Positions 8,431-18,437 of a stretch of DNA of 64,000 nucleotides are shown piece by piece. A model generated the notes under the pieces. It worked only from the letters and a program-made list of their open reading frames with translations. It was not told the origin of the DNA and made no database searches. Position 1 is the stretch's first letter. Each line of letters opens with the position of its first letter. The position numbers and the translations under genes are program-made. The stretch lies in assembly GCA_016789405.1 (NCBI GenBank), contig JAEUPQ010000014.1, positions 1 through 64,000 of the forward strand. Reading direction: 5' to 3'. Origin of the DNA: Lysobacteraceae bacterium (GTDB taxonomy: Bacteria > Pseudomonadota > Gammaproteobacteria > Xanthomonadales > Xanthomonadaceae).

Positions 8431-8852
8431 CGTTTCCCCCTGAATCGATCGGATCGTCCGTGCACGCGGACAGGCGATGCGCCAGCGTAGCGCAGTCATC
8501 AAGCCGAACGAGAATCGGAGCGCGGCGCGGCCCGCCCGGCGTGGCAGCCGTAGCCTGGGGCCTGAGTGCCACAGGCCGACGCTCTTCACATGGCCGCCTG
8601 AGCGATTCAGGGCTGCGCCTGCGGCCTTTGCCGACACGCAGCCCCGCAAGGAGTGCGCACGGCCGGATGATCGGCAGACGACGACCGTGGGCGGCCCCCG
8701 GGGCGTGCGACAGGTCGAACACCCCGATCCGCGCACTTCCTCACATTGCGACACCGGATCGGCGCCCCTCCCCCGCCCGCGTCACGGCGATCTGACGAAC
8801 GGCAAGCGCTCACATCGGCATGCCGACGGGCGATAGGGCAGCGGAGGGAAAT
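8431..8852. other. Gene-free stretch upstream of the cargo operon
   Basis: About 420 bp of GC-rich sequence between the cargo operon start and the right-end arm sites. Open frames exist on both strands but lack ribosome-binding sites, recognisable motifs or consistent codon bias. It must hold the promoter of the minus-strand cargo operon, though I cannot point to convincing -35/-10 boxes. Confidence 0.5.
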
Positions 8853-8872
8853 GTGAGTACGTTTGTGAGTAC
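8853..8872. promoter_or_regulatory. Right-end integrase arm-type sites
   Basis: GTGAGTAC occurs at 8853-8860 and 8865-8872, as direct repeats with a 12-bp period. These match the octamers beside attL, about 165 bp inside attR. Together with the left set they delimit the element from inside. Confidence 0.65.
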
Positions 8873-9037
8873 GTTTGCCTAAAGTAGCCACAAATAGATC
8901 GCCGAATCATGCACTTATGGCCTTTATTCGGTTGCCTCCAGGCCTTCGGGAAGTCCTTCAGTCGGGATTTCCGGCCATCGCGATGCGATGGCGCTCTGCT
9001 CCGCGCGCGGCAATGCCGCGCAAACGCGGTGCCTCGC

Positions 9038-9053
9038 CCCTCCAGGCGCGCCA
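9038..9053 (+). repeat. attR core (first copy)
   Basis: Exact 16-bp copy of the tRNA 3' end (CCCTCCAGGCGCGCCA). A second copy 115 bp further on (9153-9168) is equally good, so the true right junction is ambiguous between 9053 and 9168. Confidence 0.75.
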
Positions 9054-9203
9054 TTTTCCTTCGGATAACCCTTCAGTCGGGATTCCCGGCCATCGCGATG
9101 CGATGGCGCTCTGCTCCGCGCGCGGCAATGCCGCGCAAACGCGGAGCCTCGCCCCTCCAGGCGCGCCATTTTCCTCCGGGAAGTCCTTCAGTCGGGATTT
9201 CCG

Positions 9204-9226
9204 GCCATCGCGACATGCGCGATGGC
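9204..9226 (-). terminator. Hairpin downstream of the LytTR regulator
   Basis: A 9-bp stem GCCATCGCG/CGCGATGGC with a 5-nt loop, 40 nt beyond the minus-strand stop at 9267. It is also the last palindrome of the repeat array. No T-run, so termination is only probable. Confidence 0.45.
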
Positions 9227-9266
9227 GCTTGGCGATCTGGATGAGTCCATCCGTGCCACACGCCTT

Positions 9267-10028
9267 TCAGCCCAGGAAGCGGTCGATCGACTCGCGATAA
9301 CGCCGGCTGCCGGGGACTTCGCTGCCGTCCTTCAGCACGACCACGAAATCGCCGTTGAACATCGGCTGCAACTCGCGGACCCGCTCGATGTTGACGATCG
9401 AGGCCCGCGAGACGCGCGCGAAGCGCTCGGGGTCGAGACGCGCCTCCAGGTGCGTCAGCGTTTCCCTCAGGAGATGCGTCTTGCTGCCGACCCGGATTTC
9501 GACGTAATTGCCGGCCGCATCGATCCGGTCGACGTCGCGCAGCTCGACCAGGAGGACGCGGCCCGTCGACTTGACCGCAAGGCGCTTCGCCCAGCGCCGT
9601 GACGCCCCGAGCCCCAGGTCCTTGAGCGCCGCTGCGATGCGTTCCGCGGTCTTGTCGCCGGGCTCGCGGATGTGGCGGCGCGCCCGATCCAGCGCGCGAT
9701 GGAAACGCTCGCCATCGACGGGCTTGAGCACGTAGTCGAGCGCGTGCACGTCGAATGCGCGCACGGCGAACTGGTCGAATGCGGTGACGAAGATGACCGT
9801 GGGCATCCGCTCCAGGCCGACGGCGTCGATGACGTCGAACCCGCCCAGGCCCGGCATCTGGATGTCGAGGAACACCAGGTCTGGCCGAAGCTCGGCGATG
9901 GCGGCGATCGCGGCAATGCCGTCGCCGCACTCGCCGACGATCGCCATGTCCTCTTCGCTGCGCAGGCGCTGGCGAAGGCCGCGCCGCGCGACGGGCTCAT
10001 CGTCGACCAGCAGGACCCGGATCGTCAT
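9267..10028 (-). CDS. LytTR-family response regulator
   Basis: 253 aa. The receiver domain covers residues 1-120, with acidic residues D9/D10, the phosphoacceptor Asp55 (VFLDIQMPG) and the switch Lys in LKPVDG. A LytTR DNA-binding domain covers about 150-250 (RVLLVELRDVDRIDAAGNYVEI; RVSRASIVNIERV). The start overlaps the upstream histidine-kinase stop as ATGA, so the two are a coupled LytS/LytR-type pair. LytTR pairs often control cell-wall, membrane-stress or secreted factors; the target here is unknown. It lies directly outside the right end of the integrated element. Confidence 0.92.
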   Translation of the reverse strand: MTIRVLLVDDEPVARRGLRQRLRSEEDMAIVGECGDGIAAIAAIAELRPDLVFLDIQMPGLGGFDVIDAVGLERMPTVIFVTAFDQFAVRAFDVHALDYVLKPVDGERFHRALDRARRHIREPGDKTAERIAAALKDLGLGASRRWAKRLAVKSTGRVLLVELRDVDRIDAAGNYVEIRVGSKTHLLRETLTHLEARLDPERFARVSRASIVNIERVRELQPMFNGDFVVVLKDGSEVPGSRRYRESIDRFLG

Positions 10029-11131
10029 GGCTGTTGCTCCGACTGCAACGGAGCGAGCAGCGGAATCGCAAGCGACACCAGCACGCCCCCGCCCTGCGCC
10101 GCCTTCAGTTCGAACGCATGCGCATCGCCGTAGAGCAATCGCAGCCGCGAACGCGTGTTCGACAGACCGACGCCATCGATCGCATCGGAGCTGATGCCCA
10201 CGCCGTTGTCGCGCACGGTGAGATGCAGCATGCCGTCGCCGCACGTCGCCACGATCTCGACACGGCCTGGCGACGCGGAAGCAGACAAGCCGTGACGGAC
10301 CGCGTTCTCGACGAGCGGCTGCAGGATCAGGCTCGGGACGCGCGCATCGGGCAACTGCGGATCGATATCGATCCGATAGCTGAAGCGCTCGTCGAATCGC
10401 GCCTGTTCGATGGCGAGATACGCTTCGACGAACGCCAGTTCCTCGCGCAGCGCCACCTCGGACACGCTGGACGCCTCCAGCGCCCGGCGCAGCAGGCCGC
10501 TGAGCAGGACGAGGATGCGATCCGCGGTGTCCACGTCCTCGCGCATCAGGACGGACACCGTGTTCAGCGCGTTGAACAGGAAGTGCGGCTGGAGCTGGGC
10601 GCGCAGCGCGAGCAGGCGCGCTTCGGACAGCTGCGCCTCCAGCCGCAATGCACGGCTTTCGCGCTCGCGTGCCGCCCGTGCCAGGTGTGCGGCATGTATC
10701 GCACCGATCACCAGCCAGTACACCGGCACGTTCAACAGGAAGGTCGTGCCGAGCAGCCGCGAAAACGTTGCGTACCAGTCCGGTCCCGCGTTCACCGCAC
10801 CGACCTGCGGAGCGATGATCGCGAACAACGCCAGGTTCGATGCGGCGAGCACGATGCCGGCGACACCATGGACGATCGCGGTCTGGGCAAGCCGGGGACG
10901 CGCGATCGGGAACTGCCGGGCCAGCGCGATCGCGACCGGGGTCAGCAGGGCCCAGATGCAGGCCCATGCGAACCAGATCGCGAACGAGTGTGTCCAGGCG
11001 ATCGGCTCGCCACGGAACGCGCCGGACACCCAGGCCTGCGTCGCCAGCAGGAGGCCCGCGAGCGTCCAGGCACCCATGACGATGGCGGAACGGACCATGC
11101 TGCGCGAGTCTCCGGAATGCAGGAGCTGCAT
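10025..11131 (-). CDS. LytS/YehU-type sensor histidine kinase
   Basis: 368 aa inner-membrane kinase. Four to five hydrophobic segments fill residues about 12-148, then a short linker helix, then the His_kinase domain with phosphoacceptor His183 in QLQPHFLFNALN. The HATPase domain follows, with QPLVENAVRHG (N box) and DNGVGI (G box). No periplasmic sensory domain of size is visible, so it probably senses the membrane itself. It is co-transcribed with the LytTR regulator downstream, and 3 nt separate it from the SnoaL-like gene upstream. Confidence 0.9.
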   Translation of the reverse strand: MQLLHSGDSRSMVRSAIVMGAWTLAGLLLATQAWVSGAFRGEPIAWTHSFAIWFAWACIWALLTPVAIALARQFPIARPRLAQTAIVHGVAGIVLAASNLALFAIIAPQVGAVNAGPDWYATFSRLLGTTFLLNVPVYWLVIGAIHAAHLARAARERESRALRLEAQLSEARLLALRAQLQPHFLFNALNTVSVLMREDVDTADRILVLLSGLLRRALEASSVSEVALREELAFVEAYLAIEQARFDERFSYRIDIDPQLPDARVPSLILQPLVENAVRHGLSASASPGRVEIVATCGDGMLHLTVRDNGVGISSDAIDGVGLSNTRSRLRLLYGDAHAFELKAAQGGGVLVSLAIPLLAPLQSEQQP

Positions 11132-11134
11132 ACC

Positions 11135-11683
11135 TTAACGGGTCTTCGCGGCGCCCGTGGCAAGCGGCGGCATCAATCCGAGCTGCCTCAACAGGCTCAA
11201 CGAATTGCCTGCCGTCCACTCTTCCGCGATCGCGCCGTCGACGAAGCGGAAGATCGTCGTGCCGTTGACCTCCACGCGCTTGCCGGTTGCAGGCAGCCCG
11301 TTGCCGCTGCCGGTATTGGTGCCGCGCGCGGTCCAGCGCACCGACACCAGGTCGCCCTCGGCGATGATGAGATCGACGCTCACGTTGAGGTCAGGAAATG
11401 CGCTGCGCCATCCCTTCGCTTCGGCCATGCCGTCGGCATGGGTGAACGTCGTGGCACCGCCATGCCCGACGAAGCCATCGGTATACGGCACCTCGAACTT
11501 GCCCTGGCTCAGGCCTTCCTCATAGACGCGGCGCGCGACCGCCTTGTTGCGGGCGATGTCGTGCGCGTCGGGCTGCAGCGTCCTGTGCGCCTTGGCAGGC
11601 GCGTCGCCGGCAAGGCTGACGGTGGCGTGCGACAGCGTCGAAACCAGCAGCATGACGCAGAGGGTGATGGGATGAAGCCGCAT
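11135..11683 (-). CDS. Secreted SnoaL-like ester-cyclase-fold protein
   Basis: 182 aa with a signal peptide (hydrophobic LCVMLLVSTLSHATVSLA, cleavage near residue 26). The mature part is a SnoaL-like/NTF2 fold: RVYEEGLSQGKFEV, TDGFVGHGG, GWRSAFPDLNVSVDLIIAEGD, VSVRWTARGTNTG, IFRFVDGAIAEEW. The family is very broad and activity cannot be predicted. AGGAGATACCCATC precedes the ATG. It is first of an apparent minus-strand operon with the two-component pair, only 3 nt from the kinase gene, so a signalling role is possible. Confidence 0.8.
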   Translation of the reverse strand: MRLHPITLCVMLLVSTLSHATVSLAGDAPAKAHRTLQPDAHDIARNKAVARRVYEEGLSQGKFEVPYTDGFVGHGGATTFTHADGMAEAKGWRSAFPDLNVSVDLIIAEGDLVSVRWTARGTNTGSGNGLPATGKRVEVNGTTIFRFVDGAIAEEWTAGNSLSLLRQLGLMPPLATGAAKTR

Positions 11684-12095
11684 GATGGGTATCTCCTGAT
11701 CGCGTTGGGGATGGGCGGTGTCCGGTGCAATCCAACGTAAGCAGGGCCTGCGACCAGCGCACCTGTTTCGTGACGAGCCGCGGTCGTCGCGGGGCGAGCG
11801 GGTGCATGGCAGGGATGACCGCCATGATGCGACGTCATGTCACTTGATGCAGGAGCGATAGAGCACTGCGCGCGTCGCGCTCGCTGCGATAGGCACGCGA
11901 TATCGCGCGACGCGAATGACCCAATTCTCGGGATGGCGAAGTCTTCCCGACAGGCGTAGGTTGGCGATGCGGATCGAAGGATGTGAGGCCAGGACGTTGC
12001 CTCATGCAGGATCGCCATGCCTTGCGCTGCACGATCCGCATCCATCGGGCGAGCAAGCCCGCATCGTGACCCACACCATGGACAAGGAACGTACG
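11684..12095. other. Divergent intergenic region
   Basis: About 410 bp between the SnoaL-like gene (minus) and the protease (plus), holding both promoters. A perfect 12-bp palindrome CGCGATATCGCG at 11896-11907 could be an operator. The open frame running into the protease from 11916 has no signal of being coding before the ATG at 12096. Confidence 0.5.
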
Positions 12096-14093
<1,998 letters not shown>

Positions 14094-14104
14094 GGCATCG
14101 CACG

Positions 14105-14137
14105 CGACAGCCGCCGTCGTTCCGGCGGCGGCTGTCG
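14105..14137 (+). terminator. Terminator hairpin after the protease gene
   Basis: A perfect 12-bp stem CGACAGCCGCCG/CGGCGGCTGTCG with a 9-nt loop, 12 nt past the protease stop and between two convergent genes. It may serve both directions. Confidence 0.75.
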
Positions 14138-14150
14138 TTGCAATGCATCG

Positions 14151-14387
14151 CTAGCGTTTCGAATGGAACATCGATGTCACGTTCGACACGTCCACGATCG
14201 CGGCGATGGCATAACCCTCGCGCGCGATGGCGTCGATGGTCTCGTCCACCGTCAGCCAGTTCTCGATCCGCACGATCCGCGCGTCGCGTTCGAAATTGAC
14301 GCGGCTGCCGATGTCCGCACGCAGCACGGCCGCAGTGACGCCGCGCATCACCTCCGGTTCCAGCGGGTCCCTGAGCTGCAGCTTCAT
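14151..14387 (-). CDS. Small HMA-like protein lacking the metal-binding CXXC
   Basis: 78 aa with the beta-alpha-beta pattern of heavy-metal-associated domains: VMRGVTAAVLRADIGSRVNF, RDARIVRIENWLTVDETIDAIAREGY. The CXXC that binds Cu or Zn in that family is absent; the protein contains no Cys. It starts in a 4-nt overlap with the metallo-beta-lactamase gene, so the two are co-translated. A protein-protein adaptor role is more likely than metal transport. The family match is by pattern only. Confidence 0.7.
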   Translation of the reverse strand: MKLQLRDPLEPEVMRGVTAAVLRADIGSRVNFERDARIVRIENWLTVDETIDAIAREGYAIAAIVDVSNVTSMFHSKR

Positions 14388-15556
14388 GGCGTGATCCTCG
14401 ATTCGATGGCCAGCGTGGATCGTGACGATGCGTGGTCGCCCACCTCGCGCCACCACGGCGTCATCGCCTGCGGCGCATGCAGGTCGACGCGTTCGCCCAT
14501 GCGTGGTGTGGTCAAGGTGATGCCCTGCGCATTCGCAAGCGCGACCACGCGCTCGAAGGGCTCGGTCCAGGCATGCATCGCCAGGTCGAAGGTACCGTTG
14601 TGGATCGGCAGCAGCCAGCGGCCACGCAGGTCCTTGTGCGCCTGCACCGTCTGCTCGGGCTGCATGTGCACGAAGGCCCAGTTGAGGTTGTAGGCGCCGG
14701 TCTCGAGCATGGTCACGTCGAAGGGCCCGAAGCGCCGGCCGATCTCGGCGAAACCACCGAAGTAGCCGGTGTCGCCGCTGAAGAACAGGCGCATCCCGGG
14801 GCCATCTGCCGGTTCGTCGATGATGGCCCACGACGCCCAGAGCGTCTTGTCGCTGTCGAACAGGCCACGACCGGAGAAATGCTGCGCCGGCGTCGCGACG
14901 AAACGGATGCCGTCGATGCGCGTGTCTTCCCACCAGTCGAACTGCTGCACTTTCACCGGGTCCACGCCCCAGGCCATGAGCCGGTCGCCGACGCCCAGCG
15001 GGGCGAGGAAGACATCGGTCGTCTTCGCGAGGCGGCGCACGGTCGCGATATCCAGGTGATCGAAATGATCGTGCGAGAGGATCACGCCGCGCAGCGGCGG
15101 CAGGTCGTCCAAGGCGATGGGCGGGGCGTGGAAGCGCTTCGGGCCGGCCCACTGCACGGGCGAGGCGCGCTCGGAGAACACCGGGTCGGTGATCCACCAG
15201 CCACCGCGCAGCTTGACCAGCAGCGTGGAGTGGCCCAGCCGGAAGAGGCTGCGATCGGGCGCCTCGGCGAGCTGTTCCGGGGTGAGCGCGAGCACCGGCG
15301 GCGCGACCGGCGGCGCGGCATCGGCCGGCTTGTTCCACAGCATGTCGCCGATGATCCGCAGCGTCTTGGCCAGGCCGGTGGCCGGGCGCGGGATCGGGTT
15401 GCGGAACCGGCCGTCGGCGTACTGGGGCGACGCATCGTGGCTGGCGAGAGGCAGGTTGGTCTTGGCGTAGGACAGCAGGCAGGCGCTCACGATGAGGACT
15501 CCGGTCAGCAGGCTGTAGCGACGAAGGCGGGAGACTCGCGACATGGATGGGGACAT
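14384..15556 (-). CDS. NAPE-PLD/UlaG-type metallo-beta-lactamase-fold hydrolase
   Basis: 390 aa. The N-terminus has a membrane/lipoprotein-like segment ending VSAC (Cys26), so it is probably a lipoprotein or membrane-anchored. The hydrolase domain starts about residue 103. The di-zinc motif HDHFDH is at 162-167, followed by TPAQHFSGRG, FFSGDTGYF and PIHNGTF motifs typical of the NAPE-phospholipase-D-like branch. The substrate is probably a phospholipid or phosphodiester, by family. It is divergent from a TetR regulator with shared operators between, so it is probably the regulator's target. Confidence 0.88.
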   Translation of the reverse strand: MSPSMSRVSRLRRYSLLTGVLIVSACLLSYAKTNLPLASHDASPQYADGRFRNPIPRPATGLAKTLRIIGDMLWNKPADAAPPVAPPVLALTPEQLAEAPDRSLFRLGHSTLLVKLRGGWWITDPVFSERASPVQWAGPKRFHAPPIALDDLPPLRGVILSHDHFDHLDIATVRRLAKTTDVFLAPLGVGDRLMAWGVDPVKVQQFDWWEDTRIDGIRFVATPAQHFSGRGLFDSDKTLWASWAIIDEPADGPGMRLFFSGDTGYFGGFAEIGRRFGPFDVTMLETGAYNLNWAFVHMQPEQTVQAHKDLRGRWLLPIHNGTFDLAMHAWTEPFERVVALANAQGITLTTPRMGERVDLHAPQAMTPWWREVGDHASSRSTLAIESRITP

Positions 15557-15581
15557 GGCGGCGGGTGGCTCAGGCAGTAGT

Positions 15582-15617
15582 TACACTACCCAGTGTAGTC
15601 TACTTTTTGAGAAAGTA
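15582..15617. promoter_or_regulatory. Two operator-like dyads between the hydrolase and TetR genes
   Basis: TACACT-ACCC-AGTGTA at 15582-15597, flanked by GTAG/CTAC, and TACTTT-TTGAG-AAAGTA at 15601-15617. They lie between the divergent starts at 15556 (minus) and 15642 (plus). TetR regulators normally bind such dyads to repress both directions; the assignment is by position and symmetry. Confidence 0.65.
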
Positions 15618-15641
15618 AACCCGTTGGTGTACTCTTTGCGG

Positions 15642-16262
15642 ATGCCGACTCCGCCCGCCCCGACCCGCCTGACCGACCGCAAGCGCGCGGCCATCCTCGA
15701 GGCCGCGGTGGCCGAGTTCCGTCACGCCGGCTACGAGGCGACGAGCATGGACCGCATCGCGGCCAGTGCCGGGGTCTCCAAGCGCACGGTCTACAACCAC
15801 TTCCCCAGCAAGGACGAGCTGTTCGCGCACATCCTCCAGCAGCTGCTGGCGAGGAGCCTGTCCTCTCCCGACCTGCTGTACCGGCCCGACCGCCCCCTGC
15901 GCCCGCAGCTGCTCGAACTGGTGCAGCAGAAGCTGCAGCTGCTCCATGACGAGGCCTTCATCGATCTGGCGCGCGTGGCGATCGCCGCGGTCATCCCCTC
16001 GCCCGAGCGGGCGCAGGCGATGTTCGCGCGCATGGGCGACAAGGAAGAAGGCCTGACCGTGTGGGTGCGAGCGGCCGCCGCCGATGGCCGCCTGAAGATC
16101 GAAGACCCGCAGTTCGCGTCGATGCTGCTGCAGGGCATGATCAAGGGCTTCGCGTTCTGGCCGCAGATCACCCTCGGCCAGCCGGTGCTGACGCCCGCGC
16201 AGCGCGAGCAGGTCGCCCAGACGACCACGGACATGTTCCTGGCCTATTTCGCATCGGCCTGA
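15642..16262 (+). CDS. TetR/AcrR-family transcriptional regulator
   Basis: 206 aa. The TetR N-terminal helix-turn-helix is at residues about 12-58 (KRAAILEAAVAEFRHAGYEATSMDRIA, VSKRTVYNHFPSKDELF), followed by a helical ligand-binding/dimer domain of the AcrR-C type. The ATG at 15642 is chosen because the upstream in-frame extension covers the operator region. It is divergent from the metallo-beta-lactamase-fold gene and probably represses it and itself through the two dyads at 15582-15617. The inducer is unknown. Confidence 0.92.
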   Translation: MPTPPAPTRLTDRKRAAILEAAVAEFRHAGYEATSMDRIAASAGVSKRTVYNHFPSKDELFAHILQQLLARSLSSPDLLYRPDRPLRPQLLELVQQKLQLLHDEAFIDLARVAIAAVIPSPERAQAMFARMGDKEEGLTVWVRAAAADGRLKIEDPQFASMLLQGMIKGFAFWPQITLGQPVLTPAQREQVAQTTTDMFLAYFASA

Positions 16263-16336
16263 GAACCTCGGACAGTCCGCTCGCAAGGTCTTGGTCGCGA
16301 CAGTCGGGCCACGACGGTCCGGCGTCGCGCAACGCC

Positions 16337-16363
16337 CTTGAAACGCCGGGCCTCGCGCCCAAT
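16337..16363 (+). promoter_or_regulatory. Sigma-32 (RpoH) type heat-shock promoter of htpG
   Basis: CTTGAAA at 16337-16343, a 14-nt spacer, then CCCAAT at 16358-16363. This closely matches the RpoH consensus (CTTGAAA, 13-15 nt, CCCCAT-like). It lies 43 nt upstream of the htpG start codon, matching regulation by heat shock. Confidence 0.75.
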
Positions 16364-16406
16364 CTCCGCGGTCTGTCTGTCCCAACGACTTTCCAGGAGC
16401 TTCCGG

Positions 16407-18326
16407 ATGAGCACCGATACCCCCGACACCCAGGCCGCGCAGGCCGAGACCCATGCTTTCCAGGCCGATGTCCAGCAGGTCCTGAAGCTGGTCATCCACT
16501 CGCTGTACTCGAACCGGGACATCTTCCTCCGTGAACTGGTGTCCAATGCCTCCGATGCCTGCGAGAAGCTGCGCTTCGAGGCCCTGGCGAACCCCGGCCT
16601 GCTGGCGGACGGCGGCGACCTTGCGATCGACATCGTCGCCGACCGCGAGAGCCGCACCCTGAGCCTGCGCGACAACGGCATCGGCATGTCGCGCGAAGAG
16701 CTGATGCGCAACCTCGGCACGGTCGCGCATTCGGGCACGAAGCGTTTCCTCGAATCCATCGCCGCCGGCCAGCAGGTCGACGCGCAGCTGATCGGCCAGT
16801 TCGGCGTGGGCTTCTATTCGGCCTTCATCGTCGCCGACGAGATCGCGGTCACCAGCCGCCGCGCCGGCAGCGACGAAGCCTGGACCTGGCGCTCGCACGG
16901 CGACGGCCAGTTCAGCATGGAACCTGCGCCGGCGGACACGCCGCGCGGCACCACGCTCTACCTGCATCTGCGCGAAGACGCCGACGATTACCTGCAGGAC
17001 TGGAAGCTGCGCTCGCTGGTCCGTACCTATTCCGATCATGTCGGCTTCCCGATCCGCATGCTCAAGCCGGTTGCGAAGACCGAGGACGACGCCGAAACCC
17101 CGGTGCCTGAACTCGAAACCGTGAACCAGGCCTCCGCGCTGTGGACACGGGCGAAGACCGAACTGAGCGACGACGACTACAAGGGCTTCTACAAGCACCT
17201 GTCGCACGACTTCGCCGATCCGCTGGCGTGGACCCACAACCGCGTCGAGGGCAACCAGAACTTCACCTCGCTGCTGTACCTGCCTGCGCACGCACCCTTC
17301 GATTTCCAGGCCGGCCGCGACGAGCGCAAGGGCCTGAAGCTCTACATCAAGCGCATCTTCATCATGGATGCCGCCGAGCAGATGCTGCCGGCCTACCTGC
17401 GCTTCGCGCGCGGCGTGATCGACTCGGACGACCTGCCGCTGAACGTGAGCCGCGAGCTGCTGCAGGAAAGCCGCCAGGTCGAGCGCATCAAGGGCGCGCT
17501 GGCCAAGCGCGTGCTGGACCTGCTGGAGAAGATCGCGCGCGACGAGCCCGAGAACTACACGACGTTCTGGGACGCCTTCGGCGCTGTGCTGAAGGAAGGC
17601 GTGGTCGAGGACGCGGCGAATCGCGAGCGCGTGCTCAAGCTGCTGCGCTTCGCCACCACCCGCAGCGAGTCGGCCGACCAGCGCATCTCGCTGGACGACT
17701 ACATCGGCCGCATGGCCGGTCTGCAGGAAGACATCTACTACCTCACCGCCGACGGCTGGAACGCGGCGCGCCACCACCCGAAGCTGGAAGCGCTGAAGGC
17801 GCGCGGCATCGAGGTGCTGCTGCTGCACGAACGCATCGACGACTGGATGTCGAGCTACTTCCACGAATACGCCGGCAAGCGCCTGCGCAACGTGGCCAAG
17901 GGCGAGATCGACCTCGACAAGCTCGGCGGCGAGGAAGACAAGGCGAAGCAGGAAGAAGCCGCGCAGGCCGCCGCGCCGCTGGTCGAGAAGCTCAAGACCG
18001 CGCTCGGCGACCGCGTGAAAGACGTGCGCGTCTCGAATCGCCTCGTCGATTCCGCCGCCTGCCTCGTGGTCGACGAGTACGACATGTCCCTGCACATGCA
18101 GCGCCTGTTCGCCGCCGCCGGCCAGGCCGTGCCGCCGTCGCAGCCGATCCTCGAAATCAATCCGGGCCACGCGCTGATCAAGCGCGTCGAAGCCGTGGAG
18201 GGCGACGATGCGCTGGTCGCCGACTACGCCGCGCTGGTCTTCGAGCAGGCGATGCTCGCCGAAGGCGGCACGCTGGACGATCCGGCCTCGTTCATCGCAC
18301 GCATGAACCGGCTGCTGCTGGGCTGA
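16407..18326 (+). CDS. htpG: Chaperone HtpG (Hsp90)
   Basis: Cytosolic Hsp90 ATPase, 639 aa, normal length. The N-terminal GHKL ATPase domain shows ELVSNASDACEKLRFEAL, DNGIGMSREEL and GQFGVGFYSAF. The middle domain includes RGVIDSDDLPLNVSRELLQESR and the C-terminal dimerisation domain ends at LLLG. AGGAG precedes the ATG. It is transcribed alone from a sigma-32-type promoter and ends before a hairpin at 18342-18364. Confidence 0.98.
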   Translation: MSTDTPDTQAAQAETHAFQADVQQVLKLVIHSLYSNRDIFLRELVSNASDACEKLRFEALANPGLLADGGDLAIDIVADRESRTLSLRDNGIGMSREELMRNLGTVAHSGTKRFLESIAAGQQVDAQLIGQFGVGFYSAFIVADEIAVTSRRAGSDEAWTWRSHGDGQFSMEPAPADTPRGTTLYLHLREDADDYLQDWKLRSLVRTYSDHVGFPIRMLKPVAKTEDDAETPVPELETVNQASALWTRAKTELSDDDYKGFYKHLSHDFADPLAWTHNRVEGNQNFTSLLYLPAHAPFDFQAGRDERKGLKLYIKRIFIMDAAEQMLPAYLRFARGVIDSDDLPLNVSRELLQESRQVERIKGALAKRVLDLLEKIARDEPENYTTFWDAFGAVLKEGVVEDAANRERVLKLLRFATTRSESADQRISLDDYIGRMAGLQEDIYYLTADGWNAARHHPKLEALKARGIEVLLLHERIDDWMSSYFHEYAGKRLRNVAKGEIDLDKLGGEEDKAKQEEAAQAAAPLVEKLKTALGDRVKDVRVSNRLVDSAACLVVDEYDMSLHMQRLFAAAGQAVPPSQPILEINPGHALIKRVEAVEGDDALVADYAALVFEQAMLAEGGTLDDPASFIARMNRLLLG

Positions 18327-18341
18327 CACGCCTCGCCGACG

Positions 18342-18364
18342 CTCCCCCCGCACCTGCGGGGGAG
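18342..18364 (+). terminator. Terminator hairpin after htpG
   Basis: GC stem CTCCCCCCGC/GCGGGGGAG with a 4-nt loop and one bulged C, 15 nt past the htpG stop. It separates htpG from the five-gene block that follows. Confidence 0.6.
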
Positions 18365-18437
18365 AGCGACGTCGGCTGACGGTTGACGCGTCCGGTTGAC
18401 ACTTTGGGGATTCCGGCGGGCCGCGAGGGTCGGCAAG

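Larger units (their letters stand above)
3513..9053. mobile_element. Small integrative element in tRNA-Arg(CCG)
   Basis: About 5.5 kb between the tRNA 3' end and a 16-bp copy of it at 9038-9053; a further copy at 9153-9168 gives an alternative right border. Contents in order: tyrosine integrase, DUF3077-like protein, AlpA-type regulator, Rep-like winged-helix protein with iteron-like repeats, an HGG-motif protein, and three low-GC minus-strand genes. Integrase arm-type octamers occur inside both ends. No relaxase, coat or packaging genes are visible, so it looks like a satellite or a mobilisable plasmid-like island rather than a phage. Boundaries are inferred from the repeats. Confidence 0.85.
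8935..9226. repeat. 115-bp tandem repeat array carrying tRNA-tail copies
   Basis: The block beginning CCTTCAGTCGGGA recurs at 8955, 9070 and 9185, an exact 115-bp period. Each unit holds the palindromes GCCATCGCGATGCGATGGC and GCGCGGCAATGCCGCGC. Two full units end with the 16-bp tRNA tail (9038 and 9153); a shortened CCTCCAGG occurs at 8935 before the first unit. The third unit is truncated after its first palindrome. It may be the scar of successive integrations, or a REP-like array that captured attB. Confidence 0.8.

Noticed and set aside
8460..8836. Two overlapping plus-strand open frames
   Set aside because: No ribosome-binding site, no motif, and Arg/Pro-rich composition expected by chance at this GC.
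11916..12095. Extended N-terminus of the protease from ATG 11916
   Set aside because: The signal peptide begins at ATG 12096 with an AAGGA site; upstream residues look non-coding.
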